NCBI GenBank assembly: GCA_902790375.1
Contig: CADARY010000018.1
Coordinates: 1 to 64,000 of the forward strand
Reading direction: 5' to 3'
Source: Oscillospiraceae bacterium
Lineage (GTDB): Bacteria; Bacillota; Clostridia; Oscillospirales; Oscillospiraceae
Length of the DNA stretch: 64,000 nt
Shown one piece after another: positions 26,035-36,095 of this stretch. How positions within the stretch are numbered: position 1 is the stretch's first letter; the number at the start of each line of letters is the position of its first letter. Position numbers and translations under genes: made by a program. The notes under the pieces were generated by a model. The model had not been told where the DNA came from, did not search any database, and was given only the letters and a program-made list of their open reading frames with translations.

Positions 26035-26064
26035 TTGAAGAATTGAAAAGACCTGTGCTATAAT
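26035..26064 (+). promoter_or_regulatory. promoter of the V-type ATPase operon
   Basis: TTGAAG, 18 bp, TATAAT, about 35 bp upstream of the first gene. Confidence 0.75.
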
Positions 26065-26099
26065 GAGGTGTAATGCAAAAAAACAAGGGGGGTGTGCCA

Positions 26100-26414
26100 A
26101 TGTCATTTGAAGCGATCAGCAATATTTCCCAGGCCGAGGCCATGGCCAAGTCCCAGGTTGCCAATGCCGAGGTCCGGGCAAAGCAGCTCGCCGCCGACGC
26201 GGAGAGCGCCGGAAAGCTTGCCGTGGAGGCAGCCGTCCAGAAGGCGGAAGCAGAGCTCAAGGAGCTCAGCCGCCAGGTCAACGACAAGGCCAGAGGCCAG
26301 GCCGGGGAGCTGGCAAAGAAGCTTGAAAACCAGAAGGCCGCGCTGCGTGCCAGGGCGGAAGGAAAGCTGGATGCGGCGGCTGCGATTGTAGTGGAAAGGA
26401 TAGTGAACAGCTGA
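26100..26414 (+). CDS. ntpF: V-type ATP synthase subunit H/F (peripheral-stalk coiled coil)
   Basis: A 104-residue Ala/Glu/Lys-rich coiled-coil protein (about residues 10-95). It is the small peripheral-stalk subunit that pairs with subunit E, as expected directly upstream of subunit I in V-type (A/V) ATPase operons. The start at 26100 follows AAGGGGGGTG; the in-frame ATG at 26073 lies at the -10 region and is not used. The subunit I gene starts 1 base after its stop. Confidence 0.8.
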   Translation: MSFEAISNISQAEAMAKSQVANAEVRAKQLAADAESAGKLAVEAAVQKAEAELKELSRQVNDKARGQAGELAKKLENQKAALRARAEGKLDAAAAIVVERIVNS

Positions 26415-26415
26415 G

Positions 26416-28401
26416 ATGGCCATTGTACAAATGAAAAAGCTCCGGCTGCTGGCTGTCCGCGACAGAAAGGAAGAGCTGCTGCGAGAGCTGATGCGCTGCG
26501 GCTGCGTGGAGATCACGGAGCTGGAGCCGAAGCTTGCCGGGACGGAGGCTGAGGGCCTTGTCCGCCCGGAGAGCAGCGAGCTCGCCGCCCTCAAGAGCCG
26601 TCACAGCTCCCTTGTCCACGCTGTCGAGCTGCTGGACCGTTACGCGCCGAAGAAGACAAAGCTGCTGTCGGCCAAGCCCGAGCTGGAGGGCCGGGTCCTG
26701 CTGGACGATACGGGCCTTGCCGGCGCCCTGCGCATTGCCGAAGCGCTGGAGGGCTATGACGCGCGCATCAAGCGCATCGGCGCCGAGGAGAGCCGTGAGC
26801 GCTCTCTCATCGAGTCGCTGCAGCCCTGGCTCACGCTGGACCTGCCGCTGAATTTTGAGGGCACGGAGCGCTGCAGCGTGCTGACAGGCTCCCTCCCCGC
26901 CCGCTTCTCGCCGGATACGGTAAGCGCGGCGATCGCGGCTGTGGATGAGGAGGCCGAGCTTTTCCTGATTCACGAGGAGAAAAAGGCAAATTACGTGCTG
27001 CTCGTGTGCATGAAGGGGCAGCTTCCCGCCATGCAGGACGCGCTGCGCCCCTTCGGCTTCACGCCCTCGGCGCTGAGCGGTCTCAGCGGCACGGCGCGCG
27101 AGTGCCAGCTCAACGCCGAGCAGCATCTCAAGGAGCTCGCGGCGGAGAAGGAAAACTGCGTGCGCTATATCGTGGACGACGCGGTACATAGGGACGAGCT
27201 CAAGCTCGCCGCCGACCGGATGAACGTCAAAATTTCCCTGGCCGAGGCGGAGGAACGCATGTGCGGCACCGACAGCACCGTGGTCCTGCAGGGCTGGCTC
27301 CCCGCAGACCGGGAGGAGGAGCTGGGTCAGCTCTTTGACCGCTTCGGCTGTGCCTGGGAGACCGAGGATCCGGCCGAGGATGAATATCCCGAGGTCCCGG
27401 TCAGCCTCAAAAACAACAAATTTACCGACGCCATGAACATGGTGACCAACATGTACTCGCTGCCGGCCTACGGCACCGTGGACCCCAACCCGCTTATGGC
27501 CCCCTTCTTCATCCTGTTTTACGGGCTGATGATGGCGGACATGGGCTACGGGATCCTGATGATCCTCGCAGCGCTCATTGCCATGAAGCGAATCAAGCCC
27601 CGGGCAGGCACCCTCTCGTTCTGCAGGCTGCTGCTCTACGGCGGCATCTCCACGCTGGTGATGGGCGCGCTCACCGGCTCCTTCTTCGGCAACGCCCCGG
27701 AGATCATCGCCGGCATGATGGGCCGCGACTGGCCGGGCCTGCCCAGCCTCTTCAGCCCGGTGCGCGACAGCACCCTCGTGCTCTACGGCTCCATGGTCCT
27801 GGGCCTGATCCACCTGAACACCGGCATGGCGGTCAACTTCCACCAGCGCTGGAAGCACGGGGACAAGGCCGGCGCCATCCTGGAGGAGGGAGCCCAGTGG
27901 ATCATCCTCCTGGGCGGTATCGTGCTGATTGCGCAGATGCTTGTTTTCAAGGAGAACGCCATGCTTAAAAACGCGGGCCTCGGGATCATCGGTCTCGGCG
28001 TGGGGATGCTGCTCGTCGGCTCCACCCGCGGCGCGACCGGTATCGGTAAGCTCACGGCCCCCTTCTCCTGTATCTACAACACCCTGACCGGCTGGTTCGG
28101 CGACGTGCTGAGCTATTCGCGTATCATGGCGCTGATGCTGGCCGGCGGCGTCGTGGCCCAGGTGTTCAACACCATCGCGGCCATGCCCTCGGCAAACGGC
28201 GTGACGGTTTTTTCGGGCATCGTCTTCCTCGTGATCTTCCTGATCGGCCACGCGCTGAACTTCGGCCTGAACCTGCTGGGCTGCTTTGTGCACGACCTGA
28301 GGCTGCAGTGCCTGGAGTTCTTCGGCAAGTTCTATCACGACGGCGGCAAGCCCTTCGAGCCTCTGCGCATTCGTACCCAGTACATTAACCCGCAGGAATA
28401 A
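26416..28401 (+). CDS. ntpI: V-type ATP synthase subunit I
   Basis: The 661-residue membrane stator (a-subunit homologue) that forms the ion half-channels against the K ring. The N-terminal cytoplasmic half (to about residue 340) is alpha/beta with coiled-coil parts; the C-terminal half has seven to eight helices, beginning NPLMAPFFILFYGLMMADMG, a diagnostic family motif, and including YSRIMALMLAGGVVAQVFN with the key Arg. Length is normal. It is part of the operon 26100-35805. Confidence 0.95.
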   Translation: MAIVQMKKLRLLAVRDRKEELLRELMRCGCVEITELEPKLAGTEAEGLVRPESSELAALKSRHSSLVHAVELLDRYAPKKTKLLSAKPELEGRVLLDDTGLAGALRIAEALEGYDARIKRIGAEESRERSLIESLQPWLTLDLPLNFEGTERCSVLTGSLPARFSPDTVSAAIAAVDEEAELFLIHEEKKANYVLLVCMKGQLPAMQDALRPFGFTPSALSGLSGTARECQLNAEQHLKELAAEKENCVRYIVDDAVHRDELKLAADRMNVKISLAEAEERMCGTDSTVVLQGWLPADREEELGQLFDRFGCAWETEDPAEDEYPEVPVSLKNNKFTDAMNMVTNMYSLPAYGTVDPNPLMAPFFILFYGLMMADMGYGILMILAALIAMKRIKPRAGTLSFCRLLLYGGISTLVMGALTGSFFGNAPEIIAGMMGRDWPGLPSLFSPVRDSTLVLYGSMVLGLIHLNTGMAVNFHQRWKHGDKAGAILEEGAQWIILLGGIVLIAQMLVFKENAMLKNAGLGIIGLGVGMLLVGSTRGATGIGKLTAPFSCIYNTLTGWFGDVLSYSRIMALMLAGGVVAQVFNTIAAMPSANGVTVFSGIVFLVIFLIGHALNFGLNLLGCFVHDLRLQCLEFFGKFYHDGGKPFEPLRIRTQYINPQE

Positions 28402-28439
28402 GATGCTCCTGTGTAAAAAAGAAAGGATTCACAAGCAAC

Positions 28440-29345
28440 ATGAAAAAGGTATTTGCTCTTCTGATCGCACTCTCCCTGATGCTCAGCCTCTCCGCCGGGT
28501 TCTCCGCTTATGCCGACGAGGCTTTTGATCCCGGCCTGACCGGCGCATGGGTCATCGACAAGGCCGAAAGCAGCAAGGACGACAGCGACGAGCTGGAAGA
28601 TCTCTTCAACGATCTCTTCTTCCTGCCCGACGGCAGCTTCTCCTGCGCGGCGCTGCCCTTCCCCTACGTTGCGGCCATGGGTCTTGAAGCCCCGAAGGCG
28701 ATCACCGCCGACAAGACCATCATCCTCAACTCTCTGGCCGACGTACTGTCTGACGCCGCCAATTCCCTCTTCAGCATTCTGCCGGAGGCCAACAAGCAGT
28801 ATGCCGAGAAGGTCAAGATGATCACCGACCTGCGCATCGGCTATGAGTTCTTTGACATCCCCGAGGAGGGCAGCAATGATTATGTCCCGCGCAACGATCT
28901 GGAGAAGACCCTCTTCAAAGCCAGCGACAAGGACGGCCTGAAGCTCCATATCGCGGCGATCGTATCTGAGGACGGCCTCAACCGCAGGTCCCTGGAGGGC
29001 GACTGCGTCCTGCACAAGACCATCAATGAGGACTTCATGAACGCCTATCTGACCGGCTCTTGGTCCGACAGCAACAAGAACTTCTGGACCTTCGGCTACG
29101 GCGCCAAGGACGGCGTCCCCTACTACCAGTACTCCGTGCTGACCTCCACCGGCAGTCTCCTTACGAGCGATCCCGGCTGCAGCCCCTGGGTCCATTACGC
29201 AGGCGACACCGTCTTCGGCAGCCTGGAAACCGATTTTGACGGAGCAAATACCATCTATAAAATCATCGACCTGAACGCGGACACCATGTCCCTGCGCGAT
29301 GAGGTCGGCGAGATCATCATGACCCGTGAGTGGAGTCTTTTCTAA
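28440..29345 (+). CDS. secreted protein of unknown function inside the V-ATPase operon
   Basis: A 301-residue protein with a clear signal peptide (cleavage near GFSAYA, residue 25) and no transmembrane helix or lipobox. The mature part is acidic, with FDPGLTGAWVIDKAESSKD at its start and a second similar block GSWSDSNKNFWTFGYG near residue 200, which suggests two lipocalin-like or beta-barrel repeats (inference). It has its own GAAAGGATT site and lies between subunits I and K with no sign of a separate promoter. No known V-ATPase subunit is exported, so its place here is unexplained. Confidence 0.8.
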   Translation: MKKVFALLIALSLMLSLSAGFSAYADEAFDPGLTGAWVIDKAESSKDDSDELEDLFNDLFFLPDGSFSCAALPFPYVAAMGLEAPKAITADKTIILNSLADVLSDAANSLFSILPEANKQYAEKVKMITDLRIGYEFFDIPEEGSNDYVPRNDLEKTLFKASDKDGLKLHIAAIVSEDGLNRRSLEGDCVLHKTINEDFMNAYLTGSWSDSNKNFWTFGYGAKDGVPYYQYSVLTSTGSLLTSDPGCSPWVHYAGDTVFGSLETDFDGANTIYKIIDLNADTMSLRDEVGEIIMTREWSLF

Positions 29346-29373
29346 ACAGCGAATCCGTTCAATAATGAAATAG

Positions 29374-30407
<1,034 letters not shown>

Positions 30408-30433
30408 CGATCCCCATCAAGGGAGGGAAAACA

Positions 30434-31426
30434 TTGTCAACGAAAAAAGAAGCGTATCTGTGCTTATCGGCCATGCTGCGCGCGAGGGAGCCGAAGCTCC
30501 TGAACAACGAGCGGGCCGAGCGCATGCTGGACGCCGCCTCCTTTGAGGACGCCGCCAAGATCCTGACGGACTGCGGATATCCCGACATGTCCCAGATGAC
30601 GGCGGCCGAGGTGGAGCAGGCTCTTGCCGAACGCCGCTCGGAGATCTTCGAGGAGCTCGGCAGGCTCTCCCCCGACAAGGAGCTGGTGGATGTCTTCAAG
30701 CTCAAATACGATTATCACAATGCCAAGGCCATCATCAAGGCCGAGGCCATGGGCAGCGACGCGAAACGCCTTTTGTCCGATGCCGGCCGCGTGAGCGGCG
30801 CGGAGCTTCTGGAGCTCTATCACGCAGAGCGCTACAGCCAGCTTCCCCCCGTCTTCGGCAAGGCCACGGCGGAGGCCAGGTCGGTCCTCGCAAGGACGGC
30901 CAACCCCCAGCTTTCGGATTTTGTGCTGGACAGGGCGTACTTTGAGGAGCTCAAGGCAGTAGCCGACAAGCTCAACAACGCTTTTCTGCGGGGCTATGCG
31001 GAGGTGCTCAGCGACAGCGCCAATCTCAAGAGCGCTGTGAGGACCCTGCGCATGGGCAAGAACCAGGATTTCCTGGCGGAGGTGCTGGTGGACGGCGGCG
31101 AAATCGAGCCCCGGCGCATCATTGCCGCGGCGGATAAGGAGGGCCTTGCCGCCCTCTACGCTCACACCGTCCTGGAAAAGGCCGCCCAGCTTGGGGCGGA
31201 GGCTCTCTCTGGCGGCAGCATGACCGACTTTGAGCGCGCCTGCGACAACGCCGTAAACACCACCCTGCGCGCGGCCAAGCTTGTCAGCTACGGTCCCGAG
31301 GCGGTGGTGGCCTATCTCGCCGCGGTCGAGGGAGAGATCCAGGCGGCGCGCATGATTCTGACGGGCAGACTTGCCGGCGTGAGGCCGCAGGTCATCCGGG
31401 AAAGGCTGCGTGATCTGTATGCTTAA
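30434..31426 (+). CDS. ntpC: V-type ATP synthase subunit C
   Basis: The 330-residue central-axis subunit linking the K ring to the D/F stalk. All-helical sequence with the family features DVFKLKYDYHNAKAIIKAEA and EPRRIIAAADKEG. The start is TTG at 30434 with GGGAGGG 6 bases upstream. Its stop overlaps the start of subunit F/G (ATGCTTAA), so the two are coupled. Confidence 0.92.
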   Translation: MSTKKEAYLCLSAMLRAREPKLLNNERAERMLDAASFEDAAKILTDCGYPDMSQMTAAEVEQALAERRSEIFEELGRLSPDKELVDVFKLKYDYHNAKAIIKAEAMGSDAKRLLSDAGRVSGAELLELYHAERYSQLPPVFGKATAEARSVLARTANPQLSDFVLDRAYFEELKAVADKLNNAFLRGYAEVLSDSANLKSAVRTLRMGKNQDFLAEVLVDGGEIEPRRIIAAADKEGLAALYAHTVLEKAAQLGAEALSGGSMTDFERACDNAVNTTLRAAKLVSYGPEAVVAYLAAVEGEIQAARMILTGRLAGVRPQVIRERLRDLYA

Positions 31427-31742
31427 AATTGCGGTAATAGGAAGCCGCGACACGGTCATGGGCTTCAAGGCTCTGGGGCTGGATACCTTCCCCGCCGAGA
31501 CCCCCGGCGAGGCCGGCAAGCTTCTCCGGCAGCTCACCCGTGAGAGCGAGGCGGAGTATGCCATCATCTACATTGAGGAGAACTTTGCCGCGCAGATCCA
31601 GAACGAGATCGACCGCTTCAAGGACAGCCCCAGTCCCGCCATCATCCTGATTCCGGGCCGCGAGGGCAGCATCGGTCTCGGCCTGCAGGCCCTGCACGAC
31701 GCGGTGGAACGCGCCGTCGGCACGAACATTCTGGGAGACTAA
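31419..31742 (+). CDS. ntpG: V-type ATP synthase subunit F (NtpG)
   Basis: A 107-residue small alpha/beta stalk subunit starting MLKIAVIGSRDTVMGFKALG, the family hallmark. ATG 31419 overlaps the end of ntpC by 8 bases. A 308-bp gap carrying a palindromic repeat separates it from ntpA, an unusual break in an otherwise tight operon. Confidence 0.93.
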   Translation: MLKIAVIGSRDTVMGFKALGLDTFPAETPGEAGKLLRQLTRESEAEYAIIYIEENFAAQIQNEIDRFKDSPSPAIILIPGREGSIGLGLQALHDAVERAVGTNILGD

Positions 31743-31798
31743 AATTTTACTCCGTCGGAGCGGTATGCCATAGAAGCAATGGAGAGAACGTCCGTTTC

Positions 31799-31962
31799 TG
31801 TCATTGCGAACCAGTGACCGACGTCACTTAAGTGAGCGTCCAAAGCTTTGATTTGGTCAACGCGAACTTACACCTCAGGTGGGTGTGGCAATCCGCATCT
31901 CCCGGCGACCTGTAAAGAAAACGGATTGCCACGCCAGTGTGCGCACTGGCTCGCAATGACAG
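31799..31962. repeat. palindromic repeat family B, copy 1, with inserted module
   Basis: Outer arms TGTCATTGCGAACCAGTG and CACTGGCTCGCAATGACA are near-perfect inverted repeats; inner arms GTGTGGCAATCCG and CGGATTGCCACGCC also pair. A segment of about 53 bp starting TTAAGTGAGCGTCCAAAGC splits the left side, compared with copy 2 at 41251. The same segment occurs inverted in the mobile element at 60935-61161. Confidence 0.75.
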
Positions 31963-32050
31963 GTCTTGGGAGATGGCGGCGCGCTTTCCGGCAAGCGTAT
32001 AAAAATTCCCGCTCTTGTTCTGCGGAACAAAGAGCGGAAGGAGGAAACTA

Positions 32051-33751
32051 ATGAGCGGAACAATTACCAAGGTATCCGGACCGCTTGTCGTGGCCGAGGG
32101 CCTGGCGGACGCCAACGTCTCCGACGTTGTGCGCGTGGGCTCTCAGCGCCTGATCGGCGAGATCCTGAACGCCACCACCGGTATGCCCATGTCCGTGGAA
32201 CTCGGACCCGGCATGCTGGACAATATCTATGACGGCATTCAGCGTCCGCTGCCCGAGATGCGCGCCCTCACCGGCGACTGCATCACGAGGGGCACCGACG
32301 TGCCCGCCCTGAACCGCGAAAAGAAATGGACCTTCGTCCCGGTCGCAAAGCCCGGCGCAAAGGTCGTCCCCGGCGACGTGCTCGGCACCGTTCAGGAGAC
32401 CAGCGCCATCCTCCACAAGATCATGGTCCCGAACGGCGTCTCCGGTGAGGTCAGCTGGGTCATCAAGCAGGGCGACTACACCGTGGACGAGACCATTGCA
32501 AAGCTCAAGACCGACAAGGGTGAAAAAGCCCTCACCATGGTGCAGCGCTGGCCCGTGCGTATCCAGCGCCCCTACGCCAGAAAGTTTGTCCCGGCGCGGC
32601 CCATGAACTCCGGCCAGCGCATCATCGACACGCTCTTCCCCATCGCAAAGGGCGGCACCGCGGCTGTCCCCGGCCCCTTCGGCTCAGGCAAGACCGTCGT
32701 GCAGCACCAGCTTGCCAAGTGGTCGGACGTGGACATCGTGGTCTACATCGGCTGCGGCGAGCGCGGCAATGAGATGACCGACGTTCTGATGGAGTTCCCC
32801 GAACTCAAAGACCCCAGAAACGGCGAGCCGCTGATGAAGCGCACCGTCCTGATCGCCAACACCTCCGACATGCCCGTGGCGGCCCGCGAGGCCTCCATCT
32901 ACACCGGCATCACCATTGCCGAGTACTTCCGTGACATGGGCTACGATGTGGCGGTTCTGGCCGACTCCACCTCCCGCTGGGCCGAGGCTCTGCGTGAGAT
33001 GTCCGGCCGTCTCGAGGAGATGCCCGGCGAAGAGGGCTACCCCGCCTACCTCGCCTCAAGACTTGCCCAGTTCTATGAGCGCGCCGGCGTCGTGCAGTGC
33101 ATGGGCTCCGAGGAGCGGCGCGGCTCCGTCACCGCCATCGGCGCAGTGTCGCCTCCGGGCGGCGATATTTCCGAGCCGGTCTCCCAGGCCACCATGCGTA
33201 TTGTGAAGGTGTTCTGGGCGCTGGACTCCAGCCTCGCCTATGCCCGCCACTTCCCCGCCATCAACTGGCTGACCTCCTACTCGCTGTACATGGACACCCT
33301 TAAAGGCTGGTACGGCGAACAGTTCGGCCCCAAGTACATGCAGAACCGGGAGAAGGCCATGCATATTCTCCAGGAGGAGAACGAGCTGCAGGAGATCGTG
33401 CGCCTGGTCGGCCAGGACGCGCTGAGCCCCAGCGACCGGCTCACCATGGAGACCGCCAAGATGATCCGCGAGGACTTTCTGCAGCAGAACGCCTTTGTGG
33501 ACGAGGACGCCTTTTCCTCCTACGCCAAGCAGTACAGGCTTCTTGACATGGTGCTGGAGTATGATCTGGCCTGCCGCGAGGCGCTGGATAAGCACGCCGA
33601 TATCGAAGCGCTCTTTGCCATCGACGCACGCGAAAAGATCGGCCGCGCCAAGATGGCCGCAGCCGACAGCTTCGGCGCCGACTACGACGCCATTATCGCC
33701 GAGATGAGACAGCAGATCGAGGCCGTTGCCGCCGGAGGTGAGGAAGAATGA
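32051..33751 (+). CDS. ntpA: V-type ATP synthase subunit A (catalytic)
   Basis: The 566-residue catalytic subunit. The Walker A loop GPFGSGKT lies near residue 208, followed by [31 protein letters not shown] and [11 protein letters not shown]. Shorter than some relatives at the N-terminus but complete. ATG 32051 follows GGAAGGAGG. It overlaps subunit B by 4 bases. Confidence 0.97.
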   Translation: MSGTITKVSGPLVVAEGLADANVSDVVRVGSQRLIGEILNATTGMPMSVELGPGMLDNIYDGIQRPLPEMRALTGDCITRGTDVPALNREKKWTFVPVAKPGAKVVPGDVLGTVQETSAILHKIMVPNGVSGEVSWVIKQGDYTVDETIAKLKTDKGEKALTMVQRWPVRIQRPYARKFVPARPMNSGQRIIDTLFPIAKGGTAAVPGPFGSGKTVVQHQLAKWSDVDIVVYIGCGERGNEMTDVLMEFPELKDPRNGEPLMKRTVLIANTSDMPVAAREASIYTGITIAEYFRDMGYDVAVLADSTSRWAEALREMSGRLEEMPGEEGYPAYLASRLAQFYERAGVVQCMGSEERRGSVTAIGAVSPPGGDISEPVSQATMRIVKVFWALDSSLAYARHFPAINWLTSYSLYMDTLKGWYGEQFGPKYMQNREKAMHILQEENELQEIVRLVGQDALSPSDRLTMETAKMIREDFLQQNAFVDEDAFSSYAKQYRLLDMVLEYDLACREALDKHADIEALFAIDAREKIGRAKMAAADSFGADYDAIIAEMRQQIEAVAAGGEEE

Positions 33752-35121
33752 TCAAAGAATACAAAACCATCCGTGAAATCGCAAGCCCCCTGATGGTGGT
33801 CGAAAACGTCGAGGGCGTCACCTATGACGAGCTGGGCGAGATCGAGCTGCCGAACGGGGAGCTCAGACGCTGCAAGGTGCTGGAGGTCGAGGGCAGCCGC
33901 GCCGTCGTGCAGCTCTTTGAATCCGCCCAGGGCATCAACCTTGCCGAGTCGAAGGTTCGCTTCCTGGGCCATCCCCAGCAGCTCGCCGTAAGCGAGGATA
34001 TGCTGGGCCGCGTCTTCAACGGCATGGGCCAGCCCATCGACGGCGGCCCCGCCATCCTGGCCGACGCCCATATGGACATCAACGGCCTGCCCATGAACCC
34101 CGCAGCCCGCGCCTACCCCGCCGAGTTTATCCAGACGGGCGTGTCCACCATCGACGGCCTGAACACCCTGGTGCGCGGCCAGAAGCTGCCGATCTTCTCC
34201 GGCTCCGGCCTGCCCCACGCAGCTCTGGCCGCCCAGATCGCCCGCCAGGCCAAGGTGCTGGGCGACAACGAGACCTTCGCCGTCGTCTTCGCCGCCATCG
34301 GCATCACCTTCGAGGAGTCCGAGTACTTCATCAACGACTTCCGCCGCACCGGCGCCATCGACCGCACCGTCGTCTTCTCCAACCTCGCAAACGACCCTGC
34401 CGTCGAGCGTATCGCCACCCCGCGCATGGCCCTGACCGCCGCAGAGTATCTGGCCTTTGAGAAGGACATGCACGTGCTGGTCATCCTGACCGATATCACC
34501 AACTACGCCGAAGCCCTGCGTGAGATCTCCGCCGCAAAGAAAGAGGTCCCGGGCCGCCGCGGCTACCCCGGCTACATGTACACCGACCTTGCCACCATGT
34601 ATGAGCGCGCAGGCCGCCGCATCGGCCACAAGGGCTCGATCACCATGATCCCGATCCTCACCATGCCCGAGGACGACAAGACCCACCCCATCCCTGACCT
34701 CACCGGCTACATCACGGAGGGTCAGATCATCCTGAGCCGTGAGCTGCACCGCAAGGGCATCGTGCCCCCGGTGAACGTGCTGCCCTCTCTGAGCAGGCTT
34801 AAGGACAAGGGCATCGGCGAGGGCAAGACCCGCGAAGACCACGCCGGCACCATGAACCAGCTCTTCGCCGCCTATTCCCGCGGCAAGGACGCCAAGGAGC
34901 TCATGACCATCCTGGGCGAGGCCGCGCTGAGTGAGGACGACAAGCTCTTCGCCAAATTCGCTGAGGAGTTTGAGAAGGTCTATGTCAGCCAGGGCAACGA
35001 GACCAACCGCTCCATCGAGGAGACGCTGACCATCGGCTGGGAGCTTCTGAGCATCCTGCCCAAGCGTGAGCTCAAGCGCATCAAGCCCGAGTACATTGAG
35101 AAGTACCTTCCCAAGAAGTAA
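33748..35121 (+). CDS. ntpB: V-type ATP synthase subunit B
   Basis: The 457-residue non-catalytic nucleotide-binding subunit. The P-loop is altered as usual ([19 protein letters not shown]), and FERAGRR-type and [20 protein letters not shown] motifs are present. ATGA overlap with ntpA implies coupled translation in equal amounts. Confidence 0.97.
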   Translation: MIKEYKTIREIASPLMVVENVEGVTYDELGEIELPNGELRRCKVLEVEGSRAVVQLFESAQGINLAESKVRFLGHPQQLAVSEDMLGRVFNGMGQPIDGGPAILADAHMDINGLPMNPAARAYPAEFIQTGVSTIDGLNTLVRGQKLPIFSGSGLPHAALAAQIARQAKVLGDNETFAVVFAAIGITFEESEYFINDFRRTGAIDRTVVFSNLANDPAVERIATPRMALTAAEYLAFEKDMHVLVILTDITNYAEALREISAAKKEVPGRRGYPGYMYTDLATMYERAGRRIGHKGSITMIPILTMPEDDKTHPIPDLTGYITEGQIILSRELHRKGIVPPVNVLPSLSRLKDKGIGEGKTREDHAGTMNQLFAAYSRGKDAKELMTILGEAALSEDDKLFAKFAEEFEKVYVSQGNETNRSIEETLTIGWELLSILPKRELKRIKPEYIEKYLPKK

Positions 35122-35154
35122 AACTGAATCGAATAATATTGGAGGTGATGCTTT

Positions 35155-35805
35155 TTGGCAGGTACTGCAATAATCCCGACCAGAATGGTCCTCAACCAGC
35201 TCAAGGGTCGGCTCCGCACCGCGCGGCGCGGCCACAAGCTGCTGAAGGATAAGCGGGATGAGCTGATGCGCCAGTTCATGGACGTGGTCAAGCGCAACAA
35301 GATTCTGCGTGAGCGCGTCGAAGAGGGGCTGACAGAGGCCTTTGCCTCCCTGCAGGTGGCAAGCTCCATCATGTCCCCGGAGATGCTGGAGCAGGCGCTG
35401 CTGTACCCCCGGCAGAGCGTGGAGCTGAGCATGAAGTACAAAAACATTATGTCGGTCAACGTCCCGCTCTACAGCTTCCAGACCCAGAGCAGCGATCCCG
35501 CGGAGATCTATCCCTATGGCTTTGCGCAGACCAGCGGCGAGCTGGACGACGCGCTGGAGCACATGGCGAAGGTCTTCGAGGACATGCTGGAGCTGGCCGA
35601 GGTGGAGAAGACCATGCAGCTTCTCGCGGAGGAGATCGAGAAGACCCGCCGCCGCGTCAACGCTCTGGAGTACGTTATGATCCCCGACCTGGAGTCGAAC
35701 ATCAAGTACATCACCATGAAGCTTGAGGAGAACGAAAACGCCACCAAGGTTCGCCTTCTCAAGGTCAAGGAAATGGTGCTGCAGCAGGCCCACAATTTCA
35801 AATAG
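35155..35805 (+). CDS. ntpD: V-type ATP synthase subunit D
   Basis: The 216-residue central rotor shaft, two long helices in a coiled coil. It begins with the family motif PTRMVLNQLKGRL and LKDKRDELMRQF and includes TRRRVNALEYVMIPDLE. The start is TTG 35155 after GGAGGTG; the nearby ATG 35148 is out of frame. It is the last gene of the operon. A decayed partial copy lies at 37565-37723. Confidence 0.96.
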   Translation: MAGTAIIPTRMVLNQLKGRLRTARRGHKLLKDKRDELMRQFMDVVKRNKILRERVEEGLTEAFASLQVASSIMSPEMLEQALLYPRQSVELSMKYKNIMSVNVPLYSFQTQSSDPAEIYPYGFAQTSGELDDALEHMAKVFEDMLELAEVEKTMQLLAEEIEKTRRRVNALEYVMIPDLESNIKYITMKLEENENATKVRLLKVKEMVLQQAHNFK

Positions 35806-35832
35806 TTGTCAAAATTCATCGGAACGACAATG

Positions 35833-35865
35833 CCCGGAGAAGCACAGTGCTTCTCCGGGTTTTTT
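35833..35865 (+). terminator. intrinsic terminator of the V-ATPase operon
   Basis: Perfect 12-bp stem CCCGGAGAAGCA / TGCTTCTCCGGG, 3-base loop, then TTTTTT. Confidence 0.95.
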
Positions 35866-35913
35866 CGGCGCGGCGGCGTTTTTCTTCCCTGCCGGTGCGG
35901 CGCTAAAATATTG

Positions 35914-35942
35914 TTGCAAAAATAACACTGATTAAGTATAAT
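35914..35942 (+). promoter_or_regulatory. sigma-A promoter of the diguanylate cyclase gene
   Basis: TTGCAA, 17 bp, TATAAT, leaving a leader of about 145 nt. Confidence 0.85.
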
Positions 35943-35949
35943 GAAGCTT

Positions 35950-36095
35950 ATCAGCCCTTCCCGGGCAGAGAAAAAGCTGTGCCGGAAACAGACGCCGCAC
36001 AGCGAAGACGATTCACCGATGAAGTAAGCGATGAGGAAACGCGGCAGGCTCCGAAGGCGGTTGAATCAGCGTTTACGAAAGGGGAGAAATAAGCT
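35950..36095 (+). other. structured leader of the diguanylate cyclase gene
   Basis: Two long-range pairings can be seen: GCTGTGC with GCACAGC, and CGATTCACCG with CGGTTGAATC enclosing an internal GAGGAAACGCGGCAGGCTCC loop region. The leader is purine-rich and has the size of a riboswitch. I cannot fit it to the c-di-GMP-I or -II consensus from memory. Confidence 0.4.

Noticed and set aside
35950-36095. Cyclic di-GMP riboswitch class I or II
   Set aside because: The conserved GGNCAAACC, GACGCAAAGCC and class II core sequences are not found; only size and context fit.
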